A stretch of DNA of 12,755 nt, from assembly GCA_003229065.1 (NCBI GenBank), contig QIHJ01000397.1:1-12755 (forward strand), given 5' to 3'. A model generated the notes under the pieces. It had not been told where the DNA came from. It did not search any database and saw only the letters and a program-made list of their open reading frames with translations. Both the position numbers and the translations under genes were made by a program. The DNA is from Candidatus Dadabacteria bacterium (GTDB taxonomy: Bacteria; Desulfobacterota_D; UBA1144; Nemesobacterales; UBA2774). Below are positions 7,559-12,755 of this stretch, piece by piece. The stretch's first letter is position 1. Each line of letters opens with the position of its first letter.

Positions 7559-7632
7559 TGGGCCCACCCGGACTCGAACCAGGGACCAACGGATTATGAG
7601 TCCGCCGCTCTAACCAACTGAGCTATGGGCCC
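7559..7632 (-). tRNA. tRNA with CAU anticodon, probably tRNA-Ile2 (lysidine type)
   Basis: The minus strand folds into a complete cloverleaf. The acceptor stem is GGGCCCA/TGGGCCC, the D stem GCTC/GAGC, the anticodon stem GCGGA/TCCGT around loop CTCATAA (anticodon CAT), and the T arm CCTGG-TTCGAGT-CCGGG. The discriminator base is A (7559), and CCA is not encoded. CAU could mean elongator Met or Ile2, whose C34 is changed to lysidine by TilS so that it reads AUA. The C4-G69 and C5-G68 acceptor pairs are the known TilS recognition pairs, and the variable region TGGTC also fits Ile2, so I prefer tRNA-Ile2. It is not the initiator, because the first pair is a matched G-C and the three G-C pairs of the initiator anticodon stem are absent. 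Confidence 0.95.
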
Positions 7633-7875
7633 TAATACTCGTTTAGTAAACTTATTATATTAGAGCAGGAACCATATTTTGTCAAACTTATGGCAATTTG
7701 GTTTTGCATTATCTTATGATTACAATGAGTTATACTCATCACAAGGCATCGGCACAAGCTATAGACCTGGATAATTTATACTTAAATTTGCAGAATTTAG
7801 GTTGTAAATGAGCAGACAACCTGTTTTTTGAGTGCCAAGTTATTATTTAAAGCTAAATTATTTTTTTGCGGCGTA
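7633..7875. other. AT-rich intergenic region
   Basis: This stretch separates the tRNA from the lytic transglycosylase gene, both on the minus strand. Apart from the tRNA promoter I see no gene. An imperfect pair of similar sequences around GCCAAGTTATTATTT (7832) and GCCAAGCTATTTTTT (7889, inside the gene end) may be a small degenerate duplication. Confidence 0.5.
7657..7685 (-). promoter_or_regulatory. tRNA gene promoter
   Basis: On the minus strand a perfect TTGACA (7680-7685) is followed after 17 bases by TAATAT (7657-7662); an overlapping exact TATAAT (7654-7659) lies at a 20-base spacing. Initiation would fall about 15-18 bases before the tRNA 5' end at 7632, a normal short tRNA leader. 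Confidence 0.65.
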
Positions 7876-8793
7876 TCATTTCTTTAATGCCAAGCTATTT
7901 TTTGGTCCGTAGCTCCGGGATTTAAGGATCTTATAATATCCGAGTACCTTCGTAATGTACTCCGTAGTCTCGGGATATGGGGGGATTGTAAAGCCGTGTT
8001 TTATGACCGCGCCCTTTCCGGCATTATAGGCAGCAAGAGAAAGTTTCAGATCTCCGTCAAAGTAATTTAGAAGGTCGCTTAAGTACTGGACTCCCCCGTC
8101 CATATTCTCTTTTGCGTCAAAGGGATTGTCCACACCGTAATCACTCGCAGTCTCGGGTATGAGCTGCATAATGCCCTGTGCGTTTTTGTGTGACACGGCG
8201 CTCGGATCAAAGTTTGATTCAGCCTTTATCACCGCTTTTACCAGATAGGGGTCTACATCGTGTTTTACGCTAACGCTCATGATGTCTTTATCGTAGTCAG
8301 TAATGAATTTATGCGACAGAATGCTTAAATCATTATCCCCCTTTCTTACAATCTTATATTTTGACAACGCGCCCGGTCCGTTAAATACTACAGTCGGCAT
8401 TTTGTTGTTACATTCCATGGTCTCGTACTTTCCCGCTCTTTCAATCAAAATTATGCATTTTGAAATCTCGACCACCTTCACCGGCTCAGAGCTTACGATG
8501 TCTATCCTTTCCCCTTCGAAATAGCTCCCTAACTCCCCTGTAACCGGGTTCTTTAACAGTACCTTTCTTTTGTCTCCGTTTGTTATTGTGCCGAGTACGT
8601 TTAGCCCGAGATCAGAAGTTGAAACCTCTATTGCCAGTATCTCGTTTGAGGTTTCAGCTGCGGTAGTTACGGATTCATCTTGGTCCGGAGAATCAGAATC
8701 CTCATTCCCCATAACCACGGAAGGAAGGAATAAAATTAAGAACAGGCTAAAGAGAAGAGAATAATATAAGTTTTTCATACTATGAAAGCTCAT
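7876..8793 (-). CDS. Exported lytic transglycosylase with N-terminal GspC-like domain
   Basis: This 305-residue protein has a signal sequence (hydrophobic core about 9-25, likely cleavage after VMG near residue 29) and an acidic linker. A beta-rich domain at about 52-128 follows, whose pattern (LNVLGTI... VTGELGSYFEGERI... CIILIERAGKYETM) resembles the HR region of type II secretion protein GspC. The C-terminal SLT domain spans about 170-295. SLT motifs are KAESNFDPSAVS with catalytic Glu192, GIMQLIPETA (207-216) and AAYNAG (254-259). It should cleave peptidoglycan glycan strands in the periplasm with 1,6-anhydro products. No secretion genes adjoin it. The ATG at 8793 has GAGG close to it; an alternative ATG at 8778 would begin exactly at the signal peptide (MKNLYYSLLF). 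The SLT assignment is firm; the GspC-like reading is from pattern only. Confidence 0.9.
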   Translation of the reverse strand: MSFHSMKNLYYSLLFSLFLILFLPSVVMGNEDSDSPDQDESVTTAAETSNEILAIEVSTSDLGLNVLGTITNGDKRKVLLKNPVTGELGSYFEGERIDIVSSEPVKVVEISKCIILIERAGKYETMECNNKMPTVVFNGPGALSKYKIVRKGDNDLSILSHKFITDYDKDIMSVSVKHDVDPYLVKAVIKAESNFDPSAVSHKNAQGIMQLIPETASDYGVDNPFDAKENMDGGVQYLSDLLNYFDGDLKLSLAAYNAGKGAVIKHGFTIPPYPETTEYITKVLGYYKILKSRSYGPKNSLALKK

Positions 8794-8806
8794 TTCCTCT
8801 AGTTTC

Positions 8807-8835
8807 AGAATAAATGATTGAGGGCGAAAAGTAAA
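8807..8835 (-). promoter_or_regulatory. Possible promoter of the lytic transglycosylase gene
   Basis: On the minus strand TTTACT (8830-8835) and TATTCT (8807-8812) are separated by 17 bases, each with four of six consensus matches. Initiation would fall just before the AGAGGAA that precedes the ATG at 8793. Confidence 0.4.
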
Positions 8836-9039
8836 TAATAAATTTAGAGTGGATATAGCACGGCTATAAAGCAGACTTAGGGTTTCATTGAGTACAAATG
8901 CACGACATTAAGAGGGAGTCCGCAGTATATCTAAATTCCAGAGGAATTAGAATAGTGTTGTTGGCTAGAATTAGGCTGCCCTGTTCGAATTGGTATGGGG
9001 TATTAGGTTTCAGAGTTACTTGCCGACCCGGTAACGCCG
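8836..9039. other. Intergenic region without a recognisable gene
   Basis: Between the lytic transglycosylase gene and the end of the DUF35-type gene there is only a short plus-strand open frame (8898-9101). It overlaps the 3' end of the DUF35-type gene, lacks a ribosome binding site and has no protein-like character. I see no RNA gene or terminator. Confidence 0.5.
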
Positions 9040-9456
9040 CTATTTTTTTACTGCGTAGAACTTATAAGATTTTACGTCCTTTCCGTCCTTTGTCTTTTTA
9101 ACCGTGCCTATGGTTATGCCCATTTTCTGACCCATCTTGAGTCCTTCGGGGTCATCCGTTTCAACCTGTGCCATTACCCTTACGCCTTCTGGGAAATCCA
9201 CCAATGCAAGCGCATAGGGGACAGGGAATTCCGGCATGCTTCTCCTAACTACGGTAAATGAATGGAGCTCCCCTTCAGGGCTCATCATTTTTTCTTCTAT
9301 CTCGTCCGAGAAGCTTACGGGGTCGGCTAAATATTTTGGGAATGTCCAGTTGTCGGACTCTTTTGAGTATCCCGCTATAAGCCTTACTTTGCCCTTGTCA
9401 TCAACTCCGAATAGCTCGGGGAATAATACTTCGTCTTTATCTGAAATCTCTACCAT
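9040..9456 (-). CDS. DUF35-type OB-fold protein with cysteine-free ribbon region
   Basis: This protein, 138 residues from the ATG at 9456, matches the Zn-ribbon plus OB-fold family (DUF35) that usually accompanies thiolase-like or acyl-CoA enzymes. The family shape is seen in VLFPELFGVDDKGKVRL (N-terminal helix and strand), GELHSFTVVRRSMPEFPVPYAL (start of the OB fold, quoted in part as ELHSFTVVRRSMPEFPVP) and MAQVETDDPEGLKMGQKMGI (second OB segment). The rubredoxin-like ribbon that normally carries four cysteines is present in outline (YSKESDNWTFPKYLADPVSF), but the protein contains no cysteine. The frame also extends to a TTG at 9507; I prefer the ATG because AGGAG (9468-9472) precedes it by 11 bases and the family N-terminus fits. 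It has no thiolase neighbour here and is divergent from thiD. Confidence 0.8.
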   Translation of the reverse strand: MVEISDKDEVLFPELFGVDDKGKVRLIAGYSKESDNWTFPKYLADPVSFSDEIEEKMMSPEGELHSFTVVRRSMPEFPVPYALALVDFPEGVRVMAQVETDDPEGLKMGQKMGITIGTVKKTKDGKDVKSYKFYAVKK

Positions 9457-9542
9457 TGCCGCTATATCTCCTAATGAATTTTTGAGTCCCGTATATATTA
9501 CATCCAAAAATTATTAAGTCTAGGGCAGGTGCGCCGGGGGGT

Positions 9543-9571
9543 TTGTAAAGGCGGCAATATCTTAGTAGAAT
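9543..9571 (+). promoter_or_regulatory. thiD promoter, likely giving a leaderless transcript
   Basis: TTGTAA (9543-9548) and TAGAAT (9566-9571) are 17 bases apart, with four and five of six consensus matches. The GTG start at 9580 is only nine bases after the -10 box, where transcription should begin. Confidence 0.5.
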
Positions 9572-9579
9572 AAAGCCGT

Positions 9580-10380
9580 GTGAGAAGAACAGTTCCACGT
9601 GCGTTAAGTATTGCGGGCTCAGATTCGGGCGGAGGTGCAGGTATACAGGCCGACCTCAAAACTTTTACGGCGCTGGGGGTTTTCGGCATGTCGGTTGTGA
9701 CTTCCGTCACGGCGCAGAATACCCGGAGCGTACTGGGAATACACGACCTTCCCCACGAATTCGTGGAGCTTCAGATTGACGCTGTGCTTGGTGATTTAGG
9801 CGCGGATGCCGTAAAGCTGGGCATGCTCTCAAACGAGAGCATAGTATTTTCCGTAGCTAAAATGTTAGATGATTACGGTATGGATAAGATTGTCGTGGAC
9901 CCTGTTATGGTCTCTACAAGCGGAGTTTCACTTTCGGATACGGGAGCTGTTAAAGCACTCATCCGGGAACTTTTGCCGATTACGTATATCGTAATGCCGA
10001 ACCTCCCGGAGGCAGAGGTCCTGACGGGCGAGAAAGTGAAGTCCCTTGATGATATGAGGGAGGCCGCGCGGGAAATAAAGTCGCTCGGACCCAAGTTCGT
10101 GCTCGTTAAGGGGGGGCACCTGGATACTTCATACGAAGCGGTAGACGTACTTTACGACGGGAGTGAATTTGCCGAGTACAGTGTGCCCAGGATAGGTACA
10201 GAAAATACTCACGGAGGCGGGTGTACCTATTCGGCTGCGGTCTGCGCGTATCTGGCTAAGGGTATGTCCATGCATGAAGCTCTAAAGGAAGCAAAACGTT
10301 ATGTTACACAGGCTATTTCAAAATCATTTAACCTGGGACACGGACGCGGAGCGTTAAACCACTTTTGGAATTTTGAATAA
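9580..10380 (+). CDS. thiD: Hydroxymethylpyrimidine/phosphomethylpyrimidine kinase
   Basis: This 266-residue ribokinase-fold enzyme phosphorylates HMP and then HMP-phosphate, supplying the pyrimidine half of thiamine. Signatures are [20 protein letters not shown] (N-terminal substrate-binding block), [27 protein letters not shown] (about 108-118), [11 protein letters not shown] and LVKGGH. The anion-hole region is [14 protein letters not shown], with the conserved Cys but Gly instead of the usual Thr or Ser in the GTGC motif. The GTG start has no Shine-Dalgarno but gives the expected family N-terminus, and the -10 box stands so close that the mRNA may be leaderless. folD follows after 24 bases and is probably co-transcribed. 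No thiE is fused or adjacent, and no TPP riboswitch is seen upstream. Confidence 0.96.
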   Translation: MRRTVPRALSIAGSDSGGGAGIQADLKTFTALGVFGMSVVTSVTAQNTRSVLGIHDLPHEFVELQIDAVLGDLGADAVKLGMLSNESIVFSVAKMLDDYGMDKIVVDPVMVSTSGVSLSDTGAVKALIRELLPITYIVMPNLPEAEVLTGEKVKSLDDMREAAREIKSLGPKFVLVKGGHLDTSYEAVDVLYDGSEFAEYSVPRIGTENTHGGGCTYSAAVCAYLAKGMSMHEALKEAKRYVTQAISKSFNLGHGRGALNHFWNFE

Positions 10381-10404
10381 AACTTACTCAAAGAGGGAAT
10401 TAAT

Positions 10405-11250
10405 ATGGCTCAAATTATAGACGGAAAAGAGGTTTCACAGCATATTAGGGGCGAAGTCGCAAAAGGTGTGTCTCAATTGGTTGATAGATCGGGTATAACT
10501 CCCGGACTTGCAGCAGTTCTTGTCGGAGAGAACCCGGCTTCAGAGATATATGTAAGAAATAAAAGAAAGGCTTGCACCGAGGCCGGCATATATTCAGAAG
10601 AGCACAAGCTCCCCGTGGAAACTACGGAGGAAGAGCTTCTCTCACTAGTGGATAATCTCAATAAAGACAATAATATACACGGTATACTGATACAGCTGCC
10701 GCTCCCAGATCATATAAACGAGACCAAGGTGCTGAGGGCTGTGTCTCCGGACAAGGACGTGGACGGTTTTCATCCCTGCAACGTGGGTCTTCTGGTCGAG
10801 GGCAACCCGCACTTTATTTCCTGCACACCTCACGGGATTATAAAGATGCTCGAGTACTACAATATAGATATAAAAGGAAAAGAAGCGGTAGTCGTAGGCA
10901 GGAGTAACATAGTGGGGAAGCCTGTAGCGATGCTCCTTCTTCACCGCCACGCCACAGTTACCCTCTGCCACTCCCGGACCCGGGATTTAGCTGAAGTCAC
11001 AAGAAGGGCCGATATCCTCGTAGCCGCTATAGGGCGGGCAAACTTCATCACTGCGGATATGGTCAAGGACGGAGCCGTAGTGATAGACGTCGGAATAAAC
11101 CGCAACGAAGAGGGCAAGCTTACAGGGGACGTGGACTTTCAGGCGGTGCAGGAAAAAGCCTCGTTTATCACACCCGTGCCGGGCGGGGTAGGGCCGATGA
11201 CTATATCCATGCTCCTGTGGAATACGCTTGAATCGGCAAAAGGAACTTAA
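10405..11250 (+). CDS. folD: Bifunctional methylenetetrahydrofolate dehydrogenase / cyclohydrolase
   Basis: This 281-residue cytoplasmic enzyme interconverts 5,10-methylene-, methenyl- and 10-formyl-tetrahydrofolate using NADP(H). Diagnostic blocks are VLVGENPASEIYVRNKRKAC, which holds the active-site Tyr and Lys (about 50 and 54), GILIQLPLPDH (about 92-102), PDKDVDGFHPCNVG, the nucleotide-binding VVVGRSNIVGKPVAMLLL (about 162-179), and the C-terminal PVPGGVGPMTISMLL. The length is normal. AGAGGGA stands six bases before the ATG. It closes the thiD-folD pair and faces folK across the DnaA-box region. No anomaly was seen in the protein. Confidence 0.98.
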   Translation: MAQIIDGKEVSQHIRGEVAKGVSQLVDRSGITPGLAAVLVGENPASEIYVRNKRKACTEAGIYSEEHKLPVETTEEELLSLVDNLNKDNNIHGILIQLPLPDHINETKVLRAVSPDKDVDGFHPCNVGLLVEGNPHFISCTPHGIIKMLEYYNIDIKGKEAVVVGRSNIVGKPVAMLLLHRHATVTLCHSRTRDLAEVTRRADILVAAIGRANFITADMVKDGAVVIDVGINRNEEGKLTGDVDFQAVQEKASFITPVPGGVGPMTISMLLWNTLESAKGT

Positions 11251-11260
11251 TTCTATCTCC

Positions 11261-11456
11261 TGTGGATAAACTTTCCTCAAAAAAGCTTTGTGTTATTCAC
11301 TAAATACTCATGTCATATTCAAATATTGCCATAACACTCTGTAATCGTTGCATATATACAGGTTTCAGTTTCCGCTCTTACTGTTTATAGTATGTGTAAA
11401 ACTTTACTTAAGGGCTGTGGATAAGCTGTGGACTACTGTGGATCGGATGTGGATGG
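11261..11456. other. Origin-like region: AT-rich stretch bounded by DnaA-box-like 9-mers
   Basis: A perfect DnaA box (TGTGGATAA, reverse of TTATCCACA) lies at 11261-11269 and another at 11416-11424. Three more 9-mers in the same orientation follow at 11427-11435, 11437-11445 and 11448-11456, each with the core TGTGGA and seven of nine matches. The start-to-start spacings 11, 10 and 11 put all four on one face of the helix. Between the two perfect boxes lie about 145 bases of which I count roughly 31% G+C. Read on the minus strand, the box array points into this AT-rich stretch and is followed at once by GCCC. The layout fits an origin or another DnaA-binding locus; no dnaA or dnaN gene is in the window. 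The array overlaps the end of folK. Confidence 0.55.
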
Positions 11457-12044
11457 GCGTTCAATTTTGTTTACCCCATGAGTATCCTTAATCTCATCAA
11501 GAAGCTCCGTCACGGTAACCTTAGATACAGGGTCTATATGTTCGGGCGCAATCTCCGCAAGTGGTACGAGCACGAACCTTCTCTTGTGAGCTTCGGGGTG
11601 GGGTACTTTTAGATCGGGATCCTCTATTATCTCATCACCGTAATAAATTATATCGAGGTCAATTACCCTCGGTTCCCTGATTTTATCCGCCCCGGCATCG
11701 CTGTGAGACGCTTGTTCTAATTTTATTCCCCCGGATCGTGCTTCGCACTCCCGCCCGCCCCCACCGGCATCGCCGTGAGACGCTCGCCTCTGTCCCCGCA
11801 CCCTTCCGAGTTTGTTCTCTATATCCAAAAGTCCGGCTAAGAGCTCATGCGGCGATATATCAGTCATAATCTCTACGGCGCAGTTTATAAAAAGCGGCTG
11901 CTCTTCATTACCCACAGGCTCAGTTTCATAAAAGGACGAGACCGCTGTAACATCCGCTAATACTGAGATTTCATGTATAGCCCTCTCGCAGTTAAACGCC
12001 CTATCACCCAGGTTCGATCCTACACCGACGTATACTCTTGTCAC
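11433..12044 (-). CDS. folK: 2-amino-4-hydroxy-6-hydroxymethyldihydropteridine pyrophosphokinase with in-frame insertion
   Basis: This enzyme transfers pyrophosphate from ATP to hydroxymethyl-dihydropterin, the step before dihydropteroate synthase. Signatures are VYVGVGSNLGDR at the N-terminus, SSFYETEPVGNEEQPLFIN (about 36-54), ENKLGRVR (76-83), PRVIDLDIIYYG (125-136, with the magnesium-binding Asp129 and Asp131) and VPHPEAHKRRFVLVPLAEIAP. At 203 residues it is longer than the usual 155-175, mainly because about 34 residues (85-118) rich in Gly, Arg, Ser and Ala are inserted between GRVRG and ADKIREPR, where relatives have only a few residues. A short extra C-terminal tail (ERPSTSDPQ) is encoded by the DnaA-box-like repeats. 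The start is GTG at 12044 without a clear Shine-Dalgarno. All expected catalytic residues remain, so it is probably active. Confidence 0.93.
   Translation of the reverse strand: MTRVYVGVGSNLGDRAFNCERAIHEISVLADVTAVSSFYETEPVGNEEQPLFINCAVEIMTDISPHELLAGLLDIENKLGRVRGQRRASHGDAGGGGRECEARSGGIKLEQASHSDAGADKIREPRVIDLDIIYYGDEIIEDPDLKVPHPEAHKRRFVLVPLAEIAPEHIDPVSKVTVTELLDEIKDTHGVNKIERPSTSDPQ
11691..11792 (-). repeat. In-frame insertion in folK bounded by a 21-bp direct repeat
   Basis: A 21-base unit occurs at 11692-11712 and 11764-11784 with one mismatch, 72 bases (24 codons) apart, so both copies are read in the same frame and give ASHSDAG and ASHGDAG. Between them lies a small hairpin, GTGCTTCGCAC (11738-11748). 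The block coincides with the extra loop of FolK. It could be a short interspersed palindromic-type element or a local duplication; I cannot compare with the rest of the genome. Confidence 0.65.
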
Positions 12045-12083
12045 GGAGTAATATTAAATCATAATTCTCGGGATCAAAAGGTT

Positions 12084-12112
12084 TTGACTAACCCTGGGAG
12101 TTTGAATACATT
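12084..12112 (+). promoter_or_regulatory. Promoter of the carbinolamine dehydratase gene
   Basis: TTGACT (12084-12089) and TACATT (12107-12112) are 17 bases apart, with five and four consensus matches. Initiation near 12119 would leave a short leader that carries AGAGGAG (12123-12129) before the ATG at 12137. Confidence 0.5.
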
Positions 12113-12136
12113 TAACGCTTTAAGAGGAGACTCGAT

Positions 12137-12415
12137 ATGCCGCTACTTAGTGATGGAGAAATACAGGATAAGCTCGGGGGTCTTGAGGGGTGGGAAAGGG
12201 TTGATGAGCAGATTACAAAGACCTTTAAGTTAAAGAATTACATCGAATCCGTAGGCTTTGTAAACAAGGTAGCGCTTCTTGCTGAAAGGGCGGACCACCA
12301 TCCCGACATTATACTCCAGTACAATAAGGTCACCATCACGCTCACTACCCATAGTGACGGCGGGATTACTGAAAAAGATTTTAGTCTGGCCAGGGAGATC
12401 GAAGGGGTATTTTAA
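12137..12415 (+). CDS. Pterin-4a-carbinolamine dehydratase (4a-hydroxytetrahydrobiopterin dehydratase)
   Basis: This 92-residue protein would dehydrate 4a-hydroxy-tetrahydropterins, recycling the oxidised cofactor. It contains the complete family motif: E-x3-H-H-P-x5-Y-x9-H-x8-D, read from ERADHHPDIILQY through TTHSDGGITEKD. The N-terminal LSDGEIQDKLGGLEGWER and the closing FSLAREIE also fit. Length is normal. AGAGGAG stands seven bases before the ATG. No aromatic amino-acid hydroxylase gene is in view; the neighbour is folK, divergently transcribed, which suggests a general role in pterin or folate maintenance. Its stop codon shares the palindrome TTAA with the stop codon of the opposing gene, a four-base tail-to-tail overlap. 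Confidence 0.93.
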   Translation: MPLLSDGEIQDKLGGLEGWERVDEQITKTFKLKNYIESVGFVNKVALLAERADHHPDIILQYNKVTITLTTHSDGGITEKDFSLAREIEGVF

Positions 12416-12714
12416 TCGGCAGATTGAGATTCTTTGTCTTTTTCTATTACTTCATAATCCCCTTCTTCGAGGATTATCGTAGTGCCGCTGTTTTCGGTTT
12501 CTCTTTCTCTCACTCTCACTTTCTTCTTTCCAAGAGAGGAAGCAAGCCTCATTACGCTGAAGAATATTATGAGTGCTGCAACTGCGATACCTATAACGAG
12601 ACCGAATACCGCCAGTACCCCTACCACCAGAACTACCGTTATCAGTGCGAGCGGTAAAGCATAAAACGGCGGTTTTTTACCTTGAAAATAAAAAACTCTG
12701 CGATTCGGGTTCAT
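12412..12714 (-). CDS. Small membrane protein of unknown function
   Basis: I do not recognise this 100-residue protein. The N-terminus is short and basic (MNPNRRVFYFQGKKP). Then residues about 17-59 are strongly hydrophobic, enough for two closely spaced membrane helices (ALPLALITVVLVVGVLAVFG and IGIAVAALIIFFSVMRLAS) joined by almost no loop. The C-terminal 40 residues are soluble and highly charged: a basic patch GKKKVRVRERE followed by an acidic tail EEGDYEVIEKDKES. The positive residues flanking the helices suggest that both ends are cytoplasmic. GGAGAAG precedes the ATG at 12714. It overlaps the carbinolamine dehydratase gene by four bases at the stop codons. No gene on its 5' side is visible before the window ends. 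Confidence 0.7.
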   Translation of the reverse strand: MNPNRRVFYFQGKKPPFYALPLALITVVLVVGVLAVFGLVIGIAVAALIIFFSVMRLASSLGKKKVRVRERETENSGTTIILEEGDYEVIEKDKESQSAD

Positions 12715-12755
12715 ATTTTAATCTTCTCCGTTACGTTACGGATATTTACTGCAAT

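Noticed and set aside
8898..9101. A small plus-strand gene of 67 codons
   Set aside because: It has no ribosome binding site, overlaps the end of the DUF35-type gene, and its translation has no coding character.
9508..9579. A TPP riboswitch before thiD
   Set aside because: The gap is only 72 bases, contains the promoter next to the start codon, and lacks the thi-box motif.
10645..10971. A minus-strand frame of 108 codons within folD
   Set aside because: It lies entirely opposite conserved FolD sequence and has no recognisable features.
12727..12740. Short CGTTA repeat near the right edge
   Set aside because: Two copies of a five-base unit are expected by chance.

Overview
This window is ordinary bacterial chromosome, densely coded on both strands, with no phage, transposase or CRISPR signature. 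A Gram-negative host is likely: one exported lytic transglycosylase carries a domain resembling the periplasmic region of type II secretion protein GspC, and the RNase P RNA is the common bacterial type A. Promoters look like ordinary sigma-70 sites (TTGACA/TATAAT with 17-nt spacers). The phylum cannot be fixed from sequence alone; the gene mix would suit an uncultured deltaproteobacterium-like lineage, but that is a guess.

Layout from left to right. (1) 1-1446: the 3' part of a PAS / histidine kinase / receiver hybrid sensor, running off the left edge. (2) 1535-4439, minus strand: a likely operon hpt (purine salvage), yqeY-like (GatB/YqeY family) and pepF-like (oligoendopeptidase F). (3) 4601-5803, plus strand: tyrS with a clear promoter and a TTG start. 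(4) 5805-7404, minus strand: a coiled-coil zinc-ribbon protein gene, an RNase HI gene, then rnpB, the RNase P RNA gene. rnpB fills the space between the RNase HI stop codon and the tyrS stop codon almost to the base. (5) 7559-7632, minus: a CAU-anticodon tRNA, best read as tRNA-Ile2, with a strong promoter. (6) 7876-8793, minus: the exported lytic transglycosylase. (7) 9040-9456, minus: a DUF35-type OB-fold protein lacking its zinc-binding cysteines. (8) 9580-11250, plus: thiD and folD. (9) 11251-11456: an AT-rich stretch bounded by DnaA-box-like sequences. (10) 11433-12044, minus: folK with a large in-frame insertion. (11) 12137-12415, plus: pterin-4a-carbinolamine dehydratase. (12) 12412-12714, minus: a small membrane protein of unknown function.

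The right half has a pterin/one-carbon theme: folD (methylene-THF interconversion), folK (pterin pyrophosphorylation) and the carbinolamine dehydratase (pterin recycling), with thiD (pyrimidine moiety of thiamine) upstream. The middle has an RNA theme: tyrS, rnpB, RNase HI and a tRNA.

The two observations most worth following up are in the right part. First, four DnaA-box-like 9-mers in one orientation, spaced 11, 10 and 11 bp, lie next to about 140 bp of roughly 31% GC DNA that has a further perfect box at its far side. This is an origin-like or DnaA-titration-like arrangement, and it overlaps the folK stop codon. Second, an insertion of about 34 codons bounded by a 21-bp near-perfect direct repeat sits in what should be the flexible catalytic loop of FolK. 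It resembles the short palindromic elements known to insert in frame into bacterial genes.
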